The notes under the pieces: model-generated
Seen by the model: the letters and a program-made list of their open reading frames with translations, nothing else
Told to the model about the DNA's origin: nothing
The model's database searches: none
From: Rhyzopertha dominica
Lineage: Eukaryota > Arthropoda > Insecta > Coleoptera > Bostrichidae
DNA length: 64,000 nucleotides
Assembly: GCA_025024175.1 (NCBI GenBank)
Contig: QCXZ01000064.1
Location: forward strand, 19,282,001 to 19,346,000
Direction: 5' to 3'
Shown: in pieces, positions 39,602 to 51,065 of the stretch
How positions within the stretch are numbered: the stretch's first letter is position 1
Layout of the letters: each line of letters begins with the position of its first letter
Translations under genes and position numbers: made by a program

Positions 39602-39882
39602 TGTCAGATTCTTAAGCTATATCCAAAATATTTTAGGCTCTAAATCTTGATTTATAAATGGACGAAACCCGAAAGCTCCTTTCTGCTTCGTAGTTTCTTT
39701 ACTAATTAGCTAGAACTAGCTTCTTGAAAGTTTAAACATAAACTTAACCTAAATCCTCGTACGTACATAACCTGAAAAATCTGTCAGATTCAATTTGGTT
39801 TTAACGTTGGTAGCATTGGTCATCTTCTGCATTGCCAACGGCACATCTTGCCTTCGCCATAAAAATCCCAATGGGGTTGTAG

Positions 39883-40552
39883 CATGGATGTATAAAAGAG
39901 GCGATCCAGCTTTTCACATTCTAAACTGATGCCAACATGTAATCACAGTCTAAGTGTTTATTTGTAGAAAACATAGGATCTTCCAGTTGACCAGTTGTGT
40001 ATGTCCAATGACTAAGCTTCATATTCACGGTCACACATCATTTGGGCGTTTGCGTGTTTGTTTTTATTTGGTTTTATGATATACAAGACGCAGGGAATGA
40101 TTTCCATATAATTGTTAACGGTAGCAGTAATAAGATGATCAGGTAGTGTCAAATGTGCAGAAAGATTGATATACGTTAACCCAATGTTTCATTTCACAGG
40201 TATGTAACACCCAAGTAGTATTTAAGGTTAAGATTCATAGGCGTGCGGTATTTAAATTGCTTATTATGCCGAAATTTTACAACACTACTACTGAAAGATG
40301 AATTGTTTACTAGTGTATAACAAAAAAATAGTTTTATATGTGTGCATAAATCATATTCATACAATATTTTTTTTCTATCTATTATTTTTAGGTTTCCGAA
40401 GCATACTGAAGAATGAAAATTACGGCACGCTAATGCCGCGGAAGGAAAACAAAATTTGTTAATGCGCTAACTTCACGCCATTTAGATGTTGGTTTCACAA
40501 CAATGCGCTTTCTGTCAATGAGATGCGGTATCCCCTCTTTTATACATCCATG
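39883..40552. repeat. Inverted 19-mer pair containing a TATA box
   Basis: CATGGATGTATAAAAGAGG is present at 39883-39901 on plus and as its exact reverse complement at 40534-40552, so TATAAAAG faces inward from both ends of a 670-bp segment just upstream of the minus-strand dehydrogenase start. Similarity outside the 19-mer is weak. It could be the inverted ends of a small element whose termini carry promoters. Confidence 0.45.
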
Positions 40553-40619
40553 GGTTGTAGACCATATTTTTTTATTGTAGAATATGAATCTACATAAAAA
40601 ATAATGGACCCCTTTAACT

Positions 40620-41960
40620 TTTTTCCAAATCGCTTAGATAAACGTCAAAAAAATGGTAAAGTTTAAATATTTGAATGTGTGACGTAGGTTGACCCTGCCG
40701 CTTGTGATTGGCAGCTGCTGTGTGTTGTTGCCAGGGCACAATAATTTTCAGCGTTCCAGTTGCCTATGCGTGTTTTTCGCTGTCAACTGCCGACGAACGG
40801 ACGAAGAGCATCATTCATAACCTCTCAGTAACAGTAACCCTCGTGTGTTTTTTGCTTTTGTTTATCAGTCACGAATCACGATTATATCGTTCAAAACGCG
40901 GACGAAATGGCTGCTGAAAAGAAATGTTTTGTGCCAACATGCGCTAATACTAGTATTGTTGGCCTAGAGAAGAAATTTTTAATTGTACCCGAAGAAAAAT
41001 TGAGACGAAAATTGTGGTGCTATTCAGTAGATGCAGCACTAACAGCAAGTCGCTTGTGTTAAAAAAAATCCTTGCAAAATCAAGCCAAACGCAAATGTAA
41101 ACAAACATCATTTGTGTATCTGTACAGTGTTGCCACTGGGGCTGATAGAAATTCCGCTAGATGGCCGCATCGATCCGCTAAAATTTTTAAAACTGGGTAA
41201 TCTGTTGATATACAAGGGGATTTATTATTTATTTTACATAAATAATTATTAGTTTCCTACAATTATGCTATAACGTTAAAAAATATCGTTGTCGAGCTCG
41301 TGCTCCTTTCAGAAATATGTTTCTTTGCTTTTTACTTGGTTTAAGATAATAATATCTGTCTCATCTGACAGTCTGAGCTGCAACGTGAAACACACAAGCA
41401 CTATTGAGACGTTGGTAAAATTTTGGATTGTTAGGTAAAAAAAGCAGGAAATATACCTAATATTTCCCAGGCCAGGAATACAGTAATCATCGAGTCACCT
41501 AGCATAAATAAATCGATTGTAGATACTTCATATTTAAGTTTCCCATATTTATACGCCAAAGTGAAACATTAATATTAATTAAAAACTTTCTTATTCCGTT
41601 AAAATATCTGCTAACCGCTAAAACTTATATTTTTCGGTTGGGCGAGAATTTTATCCGCTAAGTTGACAACACTGAACAGATGTCTCTTCTATGAGTCAAA
41701 CGCGAAATCACGGTAGGTTTACCGTGGCGAAATGCCTTCCCACCACACTCCCCACTCTAGCCGGGTTAACTGACGTTGCTAGCAATATTTGAATTTGGCG
41801 GAAAACTTTAGAAGGCGAAAATAAGACAATATAACATTAGAAATATTTTTTTGTTGCTAGTATCTCACTTCATTGGGTCTAGGAAAACCTACAAATGTGT
41901 TGCAAAACGATTTGTGATTGAGGGCTACAACCCCATTGCGGTTTTCCGTAGTATACACCA
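40620..41960. repeat. Copy 1 of a dispersed repeat carrying a THAP-type ORF
   Basis: The outer parts of this segment (about 40620-40740 and 41690-41960) match 45600-45725 and 45760-46020 in the same orientation and order, with moderate divergence. Shared landmarks include GCTGTGTG.TGTTGCCA and ATTTGAATTTGGCG versus ATTTAAATTTGGCG. In this copy about 950 bp including the THAP ORF separate the parts; in the other copy only about 35 bp do. A CTCF-like core CCGCTAGATGGCC is at 41154-41166. Confidence 0.55.
40907..41062 (+). CDS. THAP zinc-finger N-terminus, truncated (51 codons)
   Basis: The frame begins MAAEKKCFVPTC and continues EKKFLIVPEEKLRRKLW. The spacing C-x4-C, the conserved FxxP and the R..LW match the first half of a THAP domain, a C2CH DNA-binding zinc finger found at the N-terminus of P-element transposases and of cellular regulators. 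The second Cys/His pair is missing because a TAA follows (41060-41062). An exon end at a GT inside the last third (for example at TATTCA|GTAGAT) would allow splicing to an exon I cannot find. Its place inside a duplicated repeat suggests a relic of a P-like DNA transposon rather than a host gene. Confidence 0.45.
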   Translation: MAAEKKCFVPTCANTSIVGLEKKFLIVPEEKLRRKLWCYSVDAALTASRLC

Positions 41961-41964
41961 TTGA

Positions 41965-42923
41965 CATATTATTAAATGGACACAACATCTCATTCTTAAA
42001 TATGGTTGGAACTGACGCCAAGATCAATGATGGTGACAGGAGCGCGGGTACGAGGGGGAGATACAGTTTTCCTCCAAGTACATTGCAGTACTGTTATAAA
42101 AGGGTCAACATGAGATAATTATTTAACTTACAACTAAAAACAAAGGCGGAGCGTACACCAATAATATTTCGAACAATTTTTCAGTTAAAGCAAAGAAACA
42201 TCTTTTTGTACAACAAACACTAATTTAATTGCGTTACAAGCGGGACAAAAAGTTTTGGCCGAATGAAAGCATCAACACAGTTCTAGCATTAGTATTCATT
42301 AACGAGAAAACACTCGACATTCTTCACATAGAAATATAAGGAAAAAAATTCAGAAACAGCGAAAATGAAATTTATTGTCAAATAAAAAGAAATACATAAA
42401 ATCAAAATCCGCATCAGGCATCACTGAAGTACTTACTCCGAACACATCGACTCTCTTCTACCTACAAATATTTATTTTTAAAACGTCTACCACTAACAGT
42501 AATCATTTTCCAAATGTATTAATCCTTCACTATCAACTTCATTACATTTTATAAACGTATTCCTCTATAAAGTAAATGATTTCGCTAAATTTATCAAACG
42601 ATGCCTATCACAACAAATATAAACATAACCTAAACAATGCTTAACGGTGAAATGATACGGTTTTCTCCTTAGAGCCCACCTTTTTGCATACTTGACACAT
42701 CCGCACCATTGCCTGGATTAATTTTTTATACGACTTGTCCTTAAACAGCTCGCAATAAGCTGTTTTTAAACACAAATTTACACTACACTACTCAACACAT
42801 ACAGAACATTCTAAACACTACTAGTACAGTAGACCATTTAATGCGCGTGAAGACGGGCAATCGCACGATGCATTGAGTATCGCTCTGGTCAACTGTACGT
42901 TTCTGTTTTTCTTCAATACCACC
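41965..42923. other. Stretch between THAP repeat and Penelope-like element
   Basis: No gene recognised. Part of it may be the 3' end of the neighbouring minus-strand Penelope-like element, whose boundary I cannot fix. Confidence 0.4.
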
Positions 42924-44700
42924 TTAGAATGTGACTATTATGTTGGCTTCACGTGAAAATGTAAACAACCGACTCCAGACACATCGATGGCTGCAACGGC
43001 TGCGCCCTCGCGTTGAATTCCGCTTGATTGGCTCCGGCACGATTAGAGGTCTTCTTAGTAAGTACACTGAGAGGTGGCTCCAGGTAGATGGTAGTCTTTG
43101 ATGGGTATCATGTCTGGTGTTTAAATTGTGCGATCTTCTTTCTTTCTTTCTCAATGGTTCTCTGATGATGCCTTTGGTCTTATTTTCGATGCTCGCTATG
43201 AATTTCGTATTGCTGAAGTCAATTTCATGTGATATCGTTCTTGCGTGTTCTGCTAAAGATGATGTTGATTCCATTTTTCGGACTGCATTCCGGTGTTCTT
43301 CGCGTTGTACGTTAATCCTTCTGTTGATTTGACCAACGTAGCTGCCCTCACAGTCTCTGCATGGGGTTTTATAAATCCCTTGCGCTTCCAGTTCTACGTT
43401 TGTTTTTGCGTTTGGAAGTATCTGGTTTATTTTCCTTGCAGTGGTAAATATGGTCGCGATCTTGTGTTTCTTCAGGACCTGGCTGACTTATTCTGTTGTT
43501 CCTTTGATGTACGGTAGATAGGCTTTAGCGACTGGTTTTTCTTCGTCTTCTGTTGGGTCCCTCTGTCGACGCGCTTCTGATGTTTTTCTCGAAGCCGTTC
43601 TGCTGTAGAGCTGTTTCGATTTTCTTCATCTCTTCCTTCTTGCTGTCTGTATCCGTTAGGCGTTGTGATCTCATTATTAGTCTTGACAACCGTTGAGGTA
43701 GCGGTCCGTGTGTGTTGGTTTACAGAACATGGTATAGCCTAGTTTCTTGTCCTTTTTGCTCAGTATGACGTCCAGGAATGGTAGCTGGTTGTTATTCTCT
43801 ACCTCCATAATGAATTAAGTTTTCCTGTGGATCCTGTTAAGCTGATGTAGGAATTCCTTTAGCTTCTCTTCTCCGTGTGTCCAGGTAATGAAGGTATCGT
43901 CAACGTAGCGTAGTCATAATATTGGTTTCCAAGCTGCCGTCTCGATGACCTTTGTCTCCAAATCTTCCATGAATAGATTGGCTATGACTGGTGATAGTGG
44001 TGATCCCATCGGTGCTCCTTCGACTTGTTTGTACCTCTGCTCATTGTTGACGAAGTAGGTATTCTTCAAATAATGTTTGGCCAGTTCCATGACGTCCCCT
44101 CTTGGTTGATGTTTTTTGCGTACGATGTCCATGGCCTCGTCAACGGGTATGTTGGTATAAAGTGATACAATATCGAAGCAAATGTCCTGGTTCTAGTGTT
44201 ATGTCTTTTATACGCTCGATGAAGTGACTTGCGCTCTTCACGTAAAATTCGGCTTCTTTGGCGTACGGTTGGAGATGTTTGGCTAAGAACTTTGCGAGCT
44301 CCTGCGTTGGTGAGCCTGTGGAACTGAGGATAGGTCTCAATGAAGCTCCATCCTTGTGGATCTTCGTTAAACCATATAGCTTCGGACATTTGGAGGACTT
44401 GTTTTTGGGTATGAGTCTTCGTTGTTCTTCTTTGTCGATGGAACTGGATTTGAGTTTAGCCTTCGTAGTTTTTTCCAAGTAGGTTGTAGGGTCGGTGGCA
44501 ATCGGGCGATATGCCGTGTCTTGCAGTAAGGCTTGGATCTTCTTGTCGTAGTCTTGTAGGTCCATTACCACGATAACATTACCCTTGTCGGCTGGAAGAA
44601 TAACGATGTCCTAGTTGTCATTCAGCTTCTTTAGCTCTCTTCTCTTTGGAGAGGTTCTTCTTCGGTGGTTTTGTCTTCCTTAGAATCCGTACCTCATCTT
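42924..44700 (-). mobile_element. Penelope-like element (RT plus GIY-YIG endonuclease), degenerate
   Basis: Read on the minus strand from about 44700: VILPADKGNVIVV, then KLYGLTKIHKDGASLRPILS, GSPTQELAKFLA, QVEGAPMGSPLSPVIANLF, RYVDDTF (catalytic YVDD near 43897-43908), NNQLPFLDVILSKK, and at the C-terminus GIYKTPC with CEGSYVGQINRRINVQREEH, the GIY-YIG nuclease core. This order is specific for Penelope-like retroelements, which copy RNA at nicked target DNA. Several stops (after KPIL, after HRKT, around 43680) and one or more shifts break the frame, so the copy is inactive. The 5' end is joined near 44690 to an inverted second fragment. Confidence 0.85.
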
Positions 44701-44719
44701 GACGAAAATATGTCAGATA

Positions 44720-45400
44720 CTTCTAAACACAAAAACAAAGGTAGAACTGGAAATGAAAAATCCCAAGCAGACTGTGAGGGCAGTTACGTGTTGATTAAAT
44801 TAACAGAAGGATTAACGTACTACGCAAAGAACACCGGAATGCACTCCGAAAAATGGAATCAAACATATCATCTTTGGCAGAACACGTAAGAACGAAGTCG
44901 CATTATATTGACTTCAGCAATACCAAAGTGAGAATCGAACACAAGACCAAACGCATCATCAGAGAAGCCATCGAGATAGAAAGAAGATCGAACAATTTAA
45001 ACACCAGAGATGATGCGCAAACTACTACCATCTACCTTAAAGCCAGCTCCCAGTGCACTTACTAAGAAGACCTCGAATCGTGCCGGGGCCAATGAAGCGG
45101 AAAGTTAACGCGAGGGCGCAGTCACTGCAGCGGAGTTGTCAAGCGAAACACACGACAAGTATATATACCGCCACCCATCGCAACGAAAGTCAGTTCAAGC
45201 CGTGTAACACGGAGCACGGAGCAGAGCAGCAACGAGATCAACAGCAAGAAGACCCGAAGTTGGTACGTGAGATCGTGCCGAAACGTTGTCGATTCCAGGG
45301 TTCAGAGGAGAACCAACCAGTGACAACGCGGAGCCAATCCCGGAAACCTATTTCATCATTAAACATATTATGTATATTTAAAAATAATATGATGGTATTC
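44720..45400 (+). mobile_element. Inverted second fragment of the same Penelope-like element
   Basis: The plus strand from about 44771 matches the minus strand of 43370-42990: the CEGSYV nuclease segment, the NRRIN/EEHRN-like region, SLAEHVRTKSHYIDFSNTK, KTKRIIREAIEIERRSNNLN and RRPRIVPGP. Stop codons and changes show decay. It then extends beyond the first copy (45120-45400) through GC-richer terminal sequence. The two copies face away from each other, an inverted arrangement often seen for Penelope-like insertions. Confidence 0.75.
45254..45284 (+). ncRNA. Degenerate hammerhead-like motif at the Penelope-like terminus
   Basis: CCGAAGTT is followed by GGTAC (45262-45266), an 8-nt loop, GTGCC (45275-45279; five pairs, one G-U) and GAAAC (45280-45284). 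The layout equals that of the 6.4-kb motif (CTGAAGA, short stem, GAAACGTT), but the CUGANGA box is mutated. It probably represents the ribozyme-like region of the element's terminal repeat, no longer active. Confidence 0.3.
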
Positions 45401-45599
45401 CTTTATTTATAATAAACACAATCAACAAGTCAAAACCAATAAAGGTCAGTTATATCAGGGTTGCATACTGAGCTATATGTCCGACTAGCTAAAATTGCTT
45501 AATTTTCGTTACCAATAGTAGCTGATTTAATACCTAAAGAACAATTTGCAATACTGATTTCTCGTCAGCTGTACCTCCAAATGCGTAATTTTCTAACTG

Positions 45600-46020
45600 T
45601 TATTTTGAACAAATCGTTTAGTTAATGCATAAAAAATGATAAAGTTAAAAGGTGGGATCCATGACGTCATGAATCCCGGTCGCAACGGGTTCCTTCTGGC
45701 TGTGTGATGTTGCCATCGCGCAAAACGTAAACAAAACGTGCACGTGTTCAAGTGCTATTATATTAAAGGCGTCAACGGTGAAATGCGTTCCCCGTTGTAC
45801 CTTTTACTCCAACCGGGATATCTGACATTTCAAGTGATATTTAAATTTGGCGTAAAACCTCTACGGGTAAAAATAATTTATTAAAATATTACAAAAATAT
45901 ATTTTATTGCCAGCTCTTACTCTTCTGGGTCCAGGCTAGGTCTCACTTATGTTATAATAACGATTTGCAGTCAAAGGTTACAACCCCATTTCTGTTTGTA
46001 GCATTTCAACATATTTTTAA
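45600..46020. repeat. Copy 2 of the THAP-associated repeat, internally shorter
   Basis: 45600-45725 matches 40590-40740, and 45760-46020 matches 41690-41960 in the same order. The roughly 0.95 kb with the THAP frame is absent. Either this copy lost its interior or the segment was gained in copy 1. Confidence 0.5.
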
Positions 46021-46821
46021 ATGCCTGAATAGTAAATACATTTTAATTTTCAAGCGACATAGATATCTTTTCTAATAAGTTTCTTTATTTGTAGGTTGTC
46101 GTTTTATTTTGATATTTTGTATGTAATAGGCGGGAGACTATCAAGCTACAATTTTTATGGTTTTGTTCAAAGATCTTTGTTTAGATACCTTATTGTTTGT
46201 TACTTATTTACTTTAGCTTGCTAGTTGTCATTGCTGTGTCTAGAAAATTCCGGCAGTGTATCCTTTCCCAATGACGTTAACTAATTATATACAAAAGCTT
46301 AAAAACAGCGTCATTCCCTAAATTTACTATCTACAAGATATGCTTATTTGCACACATTTATTTAGATTTAGACCATTGGCAGATTAGATACCATTTGAAA
46401 TGGTAAATACTGAAAGATACAACTCCATATTATTTTGATATAAAAAAGTTGCACCTGTTAACTATAATGAGAAACATATGAGGTGTTTTAAACTAATAAG
46501 GTAATTTAAAACTGATATATTCTACAAGCATGCGACTATAAACTTACCACAAGTAGTTCATTTATTATCCTAAACGTTTTATTGCCTTGTGTTGTTCTCG
46601 TTCTGATAACTTACATGAGAATTACTATTATCATTTATTAGACGAATTCTTCCAATCATTTAAACCGGTGCAAAAATTTCAAATTAATTTTTACGTATAT
46701 GTATGAAAAATAACTACTACTGTACAATTCTAAGAAAACTAAGAAAATGGTGTTGACTATATTATAATGTACGTATGATGAAATGAATATTTAAGCCATT
46801 AAAGCAATGTTATTTGAATAA
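46021..46821. other. Intergenic stretch, no gene seen
   Basis: AT-rich sequence downstream of the first transporter gene. No open frame or repeat stands out. Confidence 0.5.
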
Positions 46822-46827
46822 TTTATT
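46822..46827 (-). terminator. Poly(A) signal of the first sugar transporter
   Basis: TTTATT on plus reads AATAAA on minus, 24-29 nt past the stop codon. Confidence 0.6.
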
Positions 46828-46850
46828 GAGCATTTTGTACAAAATTGAAG

Positions 46851-48650
46851 TTATCTAATTACACCGTTTTGCTTCCTATCATTTGACTTGAGCGACTGCT
46901 GAATTTCTTCTAGGGTTTTACCTTTTGTTTCAGGAACAAAATAAAACGCTAAGAAAGTATTGCATAGAGTACAAAGCCCAAAAAAAGCAAAAGGTAGATA
47001 CAACCCGTAATTCGTAGCAAGCCACTGGAATAATTTACTTAGTCCACTTACATAAGTGCTAAAAAATACATTTAAAACACAAAGTCCTTTCGCTTTAATA
47101 CTTGCAGAAAAGAGTTCCCCCAACATCAATGTAGGCACTATGCCCAGACCTATTGAGTAAACTACGAGAAATAGTAGCATGCCCAATAGGCTAACCCACT
47201 TGAAATTGGAAACGTCGATATCAGTCCGTTCCAGAGAAACATACATAAATGCCGATTCTCCCAGGAGAACTATGCCTGTAGCCAGCAATGAACTTATCAT
47301 AGCTAATCTTCTACCGATTCGGTCTAGGAAGAGCGACGAACAGAAATTCAGTACCATACACACTCCAGAAAATAATATCGATGAATCTACAGCTGATAAA
47401 CTCCCCCCAGCTAAAGAAAATATGTACTGGGTGTAAACAGCGAAACATCCTATGCCGCAGAACTGCTGAGCAAATCTTAGAAAAATTCCAGCAGCCAACC
47501 CCTTTCTGTTACTATCAATAGTAATTAGATCCTTCCAAGTACCAGATTCGCTCATCTGCCTCTGTACATCCTCTTCTAGTTGAGACATTTCCTGATCAAC
47601 ATCACTCACTCCTCTTAAATACCTCAAAACTTCTCTAGCTTCTTCCGTTTTACCTTTCATGATTAAGAAGTATGGAGTTTCCCGAGAGAATGGAAATGTC
47701 AACAGGAACAGAACTGGAACTGAAAGAAGAATCCACGCGTTGGTCTTTATAGTCGTGTATCCTCCGGTCACATTCACAAAAAATTGGCCCAAGTATATGA
47801 ACAAGGTAAAAGCGTTTCCCCAAGAACCACGAACTTTAGGACTAGCTATTTCTCCAATGTAACTGGGAATAACAGTAAACATTATTCCATCTGCTATGCC
47901 CGCGAAAAGTCTGGATACGTACAAGACGTGTATGCTCTTAGCGAATGCTATCATCAGTAGCGACGTAATATGGGGAACTGCGATGGTGAGCAGTATCGTC
48001 TTCCTCCCGAAGGCGTCTGCAAGTCTGCTAAAAACGAAACTTGAGAAAACCATGCTGATTGGAGGAATGACTGTCAGGTAAGAACATTCCTCTATTGTAA
48101 AGTTGTACTGCTGTTCTTCCGAAATTAAAATTGGGATAGATGGTGATGTCCATGAGAAGAGAGTCCCGCAAGTAAATGCGCTTAGTGCAGCTGTAACAAC
48201 ACAAAATCGTATGATTATTTTTATTTGGGTTTGGATTAGTTCAGATTTGATAACCTAGACACGATTTCTGTCTAAAATTAGCGCAGTTGGCAAATCTCGT
48301 TTACGTAAGTAGTATTTAATTGTATTAAAAAGCTAAACTCTTGCCTATTGTTCTTGGAAATATTACAGTGGTCACGTCTTCTGATTTTAAGGAAACAACA
48401 ACAATACAAAGCAAGGATAAATATATTTTAATCGATCAAGAATAATGGCAATGTTTGTGTAAGCGACAGTAGGTGTTCTTGCAGTGTATCTGCCGTTGAC
48501 ACATAAAAATCAAATAATGTATTGGGGTCTTGCATTGTTCTTTCTTATCTTTTGCACTATCATCTTATTATTTTACGCACCTGTAACTATGCCATAAATC
48601 TGCGGCCACTCTCTAAGTGTTTGTTCCTTTACAGCTTGCGGCTTCTTCAT
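46851..48650 (-). CDS. MFS/SLC2 sugar transporter, Tret1-like
   Basis: Two exons on the minus strand, 48650-48581 (MKKPQAVKEQTLREWPQIYG...) and 48190-46851, joined across a 390-nt GT/AG intron, give 469 aa with 12 predicted membrane helices. Sugar-porter signatures: RLADAFGRK at 79-87, EIASPKVRGSWG near 136-148, QQFCG at 265-269, DRIGRR at 313-318, GELFSASIKAKG at 381-392 and PETKGKT at 443-449. An NFT glycosylation site lies in the first outer loop. The family carries trehalose or hexoses down their gradient across the plasma membrane, between fat body, haemolymph and tissues. Odd: the usual PESP after helix 6 is RETP (193-196). The gene is paralogous to the 57.8-63.2 kb gene, same strand and same N-terminal intron phase. 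The exact sugar cannot be read from sequence. Confidence 0.9.
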
Positions 48651-50090
48651 CCTGATGACTGGCACAATACTTGCGATCACGTTCTAGCTCATGGCCTGGT
48701 GAGGTGGGCTGGTGTGATACTTCAACACTAAATCGTTATTCGCGTTCCTCTTTATTTAAAGCGCTGTGATATCTTAGCAATAGTAAACACATCTGATAAT
48801 GGGAATATTTTATGATGGGTTTTCTCTACACCAATTCAAATATTTTCAACCCAGACTACCGTTAGTATTCTAAACGATACCATTAGATTGAAGATTTTTT
48901 AAGTTTCAGTACAAACCTTTTTTAAATTAATTAGATTCTATGTCTATAGGGAACCAGTGCCAAAGCTGAAGCAGCTTACCATTCGCAAAACAATTTTTTT
49001 TAGAATGATAAGCAAATGAATCGACAGATAAAAATAGTTTGTTAGCCCGAATTTATTAACCTTATATCGTTGTATGTAAACAGTTGAAAAGAATTAGGTC
49101 CCATTTAAGTTTAATTACTAATACCCTGTTGTGGATTATACTCATTTTCTGTCATTAAACCTAAGAATACCTGCCGTGCGCAAGATAACCAGCGTATTTG
49201 AAACAGTCATGTATTCTCAACGAGAAACGATAATATTATAACATTTTTTACTAAGCATATGGAATGTTATACACACAGTATTTTTAGAAGCTCTTTCTAA
49301 AAGGAATGAATTCAGTTATTGAAAAATACATTTTTTATATTTCATACAAATGCTCATCAAGATCTAAAGCTACCTCCTGTAGCATGGCTATTTGGCTATT
49401 GAGCTAGAGAGGCCTTATGAAGCAAAAAATAGGAAAATATTAGCCACGCATATTGATAAACCGGGGGAAAATATTTTCGAGTTCCCTCGACACTATTAGA
49501 CCAGTCAGGTGAAATTATAATTTTTGAAATTAAATTCCAGTAATTAGTGGAAGGATGAAAATTAACGGAATCGGCGGGGAATGACCTTAGAAATAGTAAC
49601 TTAAGTAGTAGGTAAACACGGTTTTCGAGCATTCGTTGTAAAAAAGTAAAACCCGCAAAAAACCAACAATTTTTTTTACAAATGCTGAGGAAACGGCTAC
49701 AGATAGAAGGAATATGTAGATTATTTAAAATGTAAGGTAGTCAATGAAGAAATCTTTTCACTTGCAACTGGTTATCCTCCAGACTTTGTCCAAAATTTGC
49801 ACTAGAAAACAATGCGACTCCTCTTTCTACGCTAATGCTTATAGCTTACGCTAAATGGTTTGTGAAATGGCAAACAAGTCGTTATTACACTCCCTATTCC
49901 ACAATATTTTTATTTATTATTTGGCGCAAACTAACCCCTCAGGGTCAACAGCAGAACGATTTGACCAGATCCAAATTGTTTGATTTGCCAAAAATTGCTT
50001 GTTATTCAACAATNTGCTCATTTTCTCAAATTGCCCGTAACAGATAGAACACTCAAAGGCAAGAAATTAAAACTATGGTGGCATGTAAAT
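48651..50090. other. Upstream region of the first transporter, no gene seen
   Basis: AT-rich, with only short unsupported frames. It contains the transporter's 5' flank; no clear TATA element was identified. An ambiguous base (n at 50014) lies near its end, where retrotransposon similarity begins. Confidence 0.45.
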
Positions 50091-51065
50091 CCACTTATTG
50101 TCGCACGAATGGAGAACACGCCCAGTACTGCAGTTACGTTCTCTTCTCACATGGAAAATGTTCTTTTTTCCACCGAGTTAGGTCATTGCTAGGTCTCGAG
50201 TCTCAGTCATCGTTCATGACAAAACTTTATGTACGCGACTCAATCTAGGCATGAAAGATACTCAGGTCAACGTTTTAGGCATGTCAGGCATCTTCTAATG
50301 TGCAATCGAGTTGTAATCTAGAAGTGCTTTCCTTTTGCAAACCCTATAAAATATCTGTCTCTTGTTTAATTGTTGATAGCATACAGGACTATGCCAAACT
50401 TCTAGACAGACGTCTGTGAAAAGCATTTTATCTCGAACACAAGAACACACACGATCCAGACGGACGTTTTCTCGTTTCTATCCTGTTAAAAGAAGATCCA
50501 ATGAAACTTGGAGAATCTCCCCAAGCAGCTATCAAAGCCTTGAATATCTTCCCGAATAATTGTGTGTTTTGAACAGATTCGACCTTAAAACTTGAGTGGA
50601 TTGGAATCCCATCTAATCTTTGAAACCATTTTTTTGAAACAGAGCGACACATTCAACGTTTGATTCAAAATTCTACATGGCGCGACGTCCACATCCAAAG
50701 AAACCCCACAGAATTAACTTCTCGAGGCGGTTTATCATTTCTACATAAATAATGTTCTTTGTGGTGAAACAGCCCTTCTTGGCTATCGCAAGATAAATCT
50801 TCATGGCCAGTATTGCAAATTCATAATGTTGCCTTACTAGAAAAAAAGTAGAAAAACGCATCTTCACTGTCCAATAGTCCTGTTTCCTTGTTTGACAAAT
50901 ACTTAATCTTAACTCATCCCAACGCCTTATCGCGTACTGGCTTTGGAGTTACAACGATCTATGAAAACGTTATTACATATTGCACAACGCGAACATTTCC
51001 GTAAAGAATTGCGAGACCTGAAAGTAGGAAGGTCCGTCAAACGAAACAGTAACATTTCTAGTTCT
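50090..51065 (+). pseudogene. BEL/Pao retrotransposon relic: protease to RNase H part
   Basis: Fragments in order: TAVTFSSH and LLGLESQSSFMTKL (about 50105-50235), like the aspartic protease LLDSGSQ region; KAFYLEHKNTHDPDGRFLVS and KEDPMKLGESPQAAIKAL (50420-50550), like the start of BEL/Pao reverse transcriptase; WRDVHIQRNPTELTSRG (50676-50730), NSPSWLSQD and LKVGRSVKRNSN, like the RNase-H-to-integrase region (WRHVPS..NPADLASRG). Most of the RT between 50570 and 50630 is deleted and stops are frequent. Dead copy; it continues at 53.1 kb after an interruption. Confidence 0.7.

Noticed and set aside
43117..44482. Plus-strand open frames of 70-75 codons over the Penelope-like element
   Set aside because: Mirror images of the minus-strand RT and nuclease coding sequence.
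47179..48081. Plus-strand open frames of 60-85 codons over the first transporter
   Set aside because: Antisense shadows of the 12-helix transporter frame.
22415..50014. Single n at 22415 and 50014 as possible polymorphisms
   Set aside because: Single ambiguous base calls in non-genic or relic sequence; not interpretable as biology.
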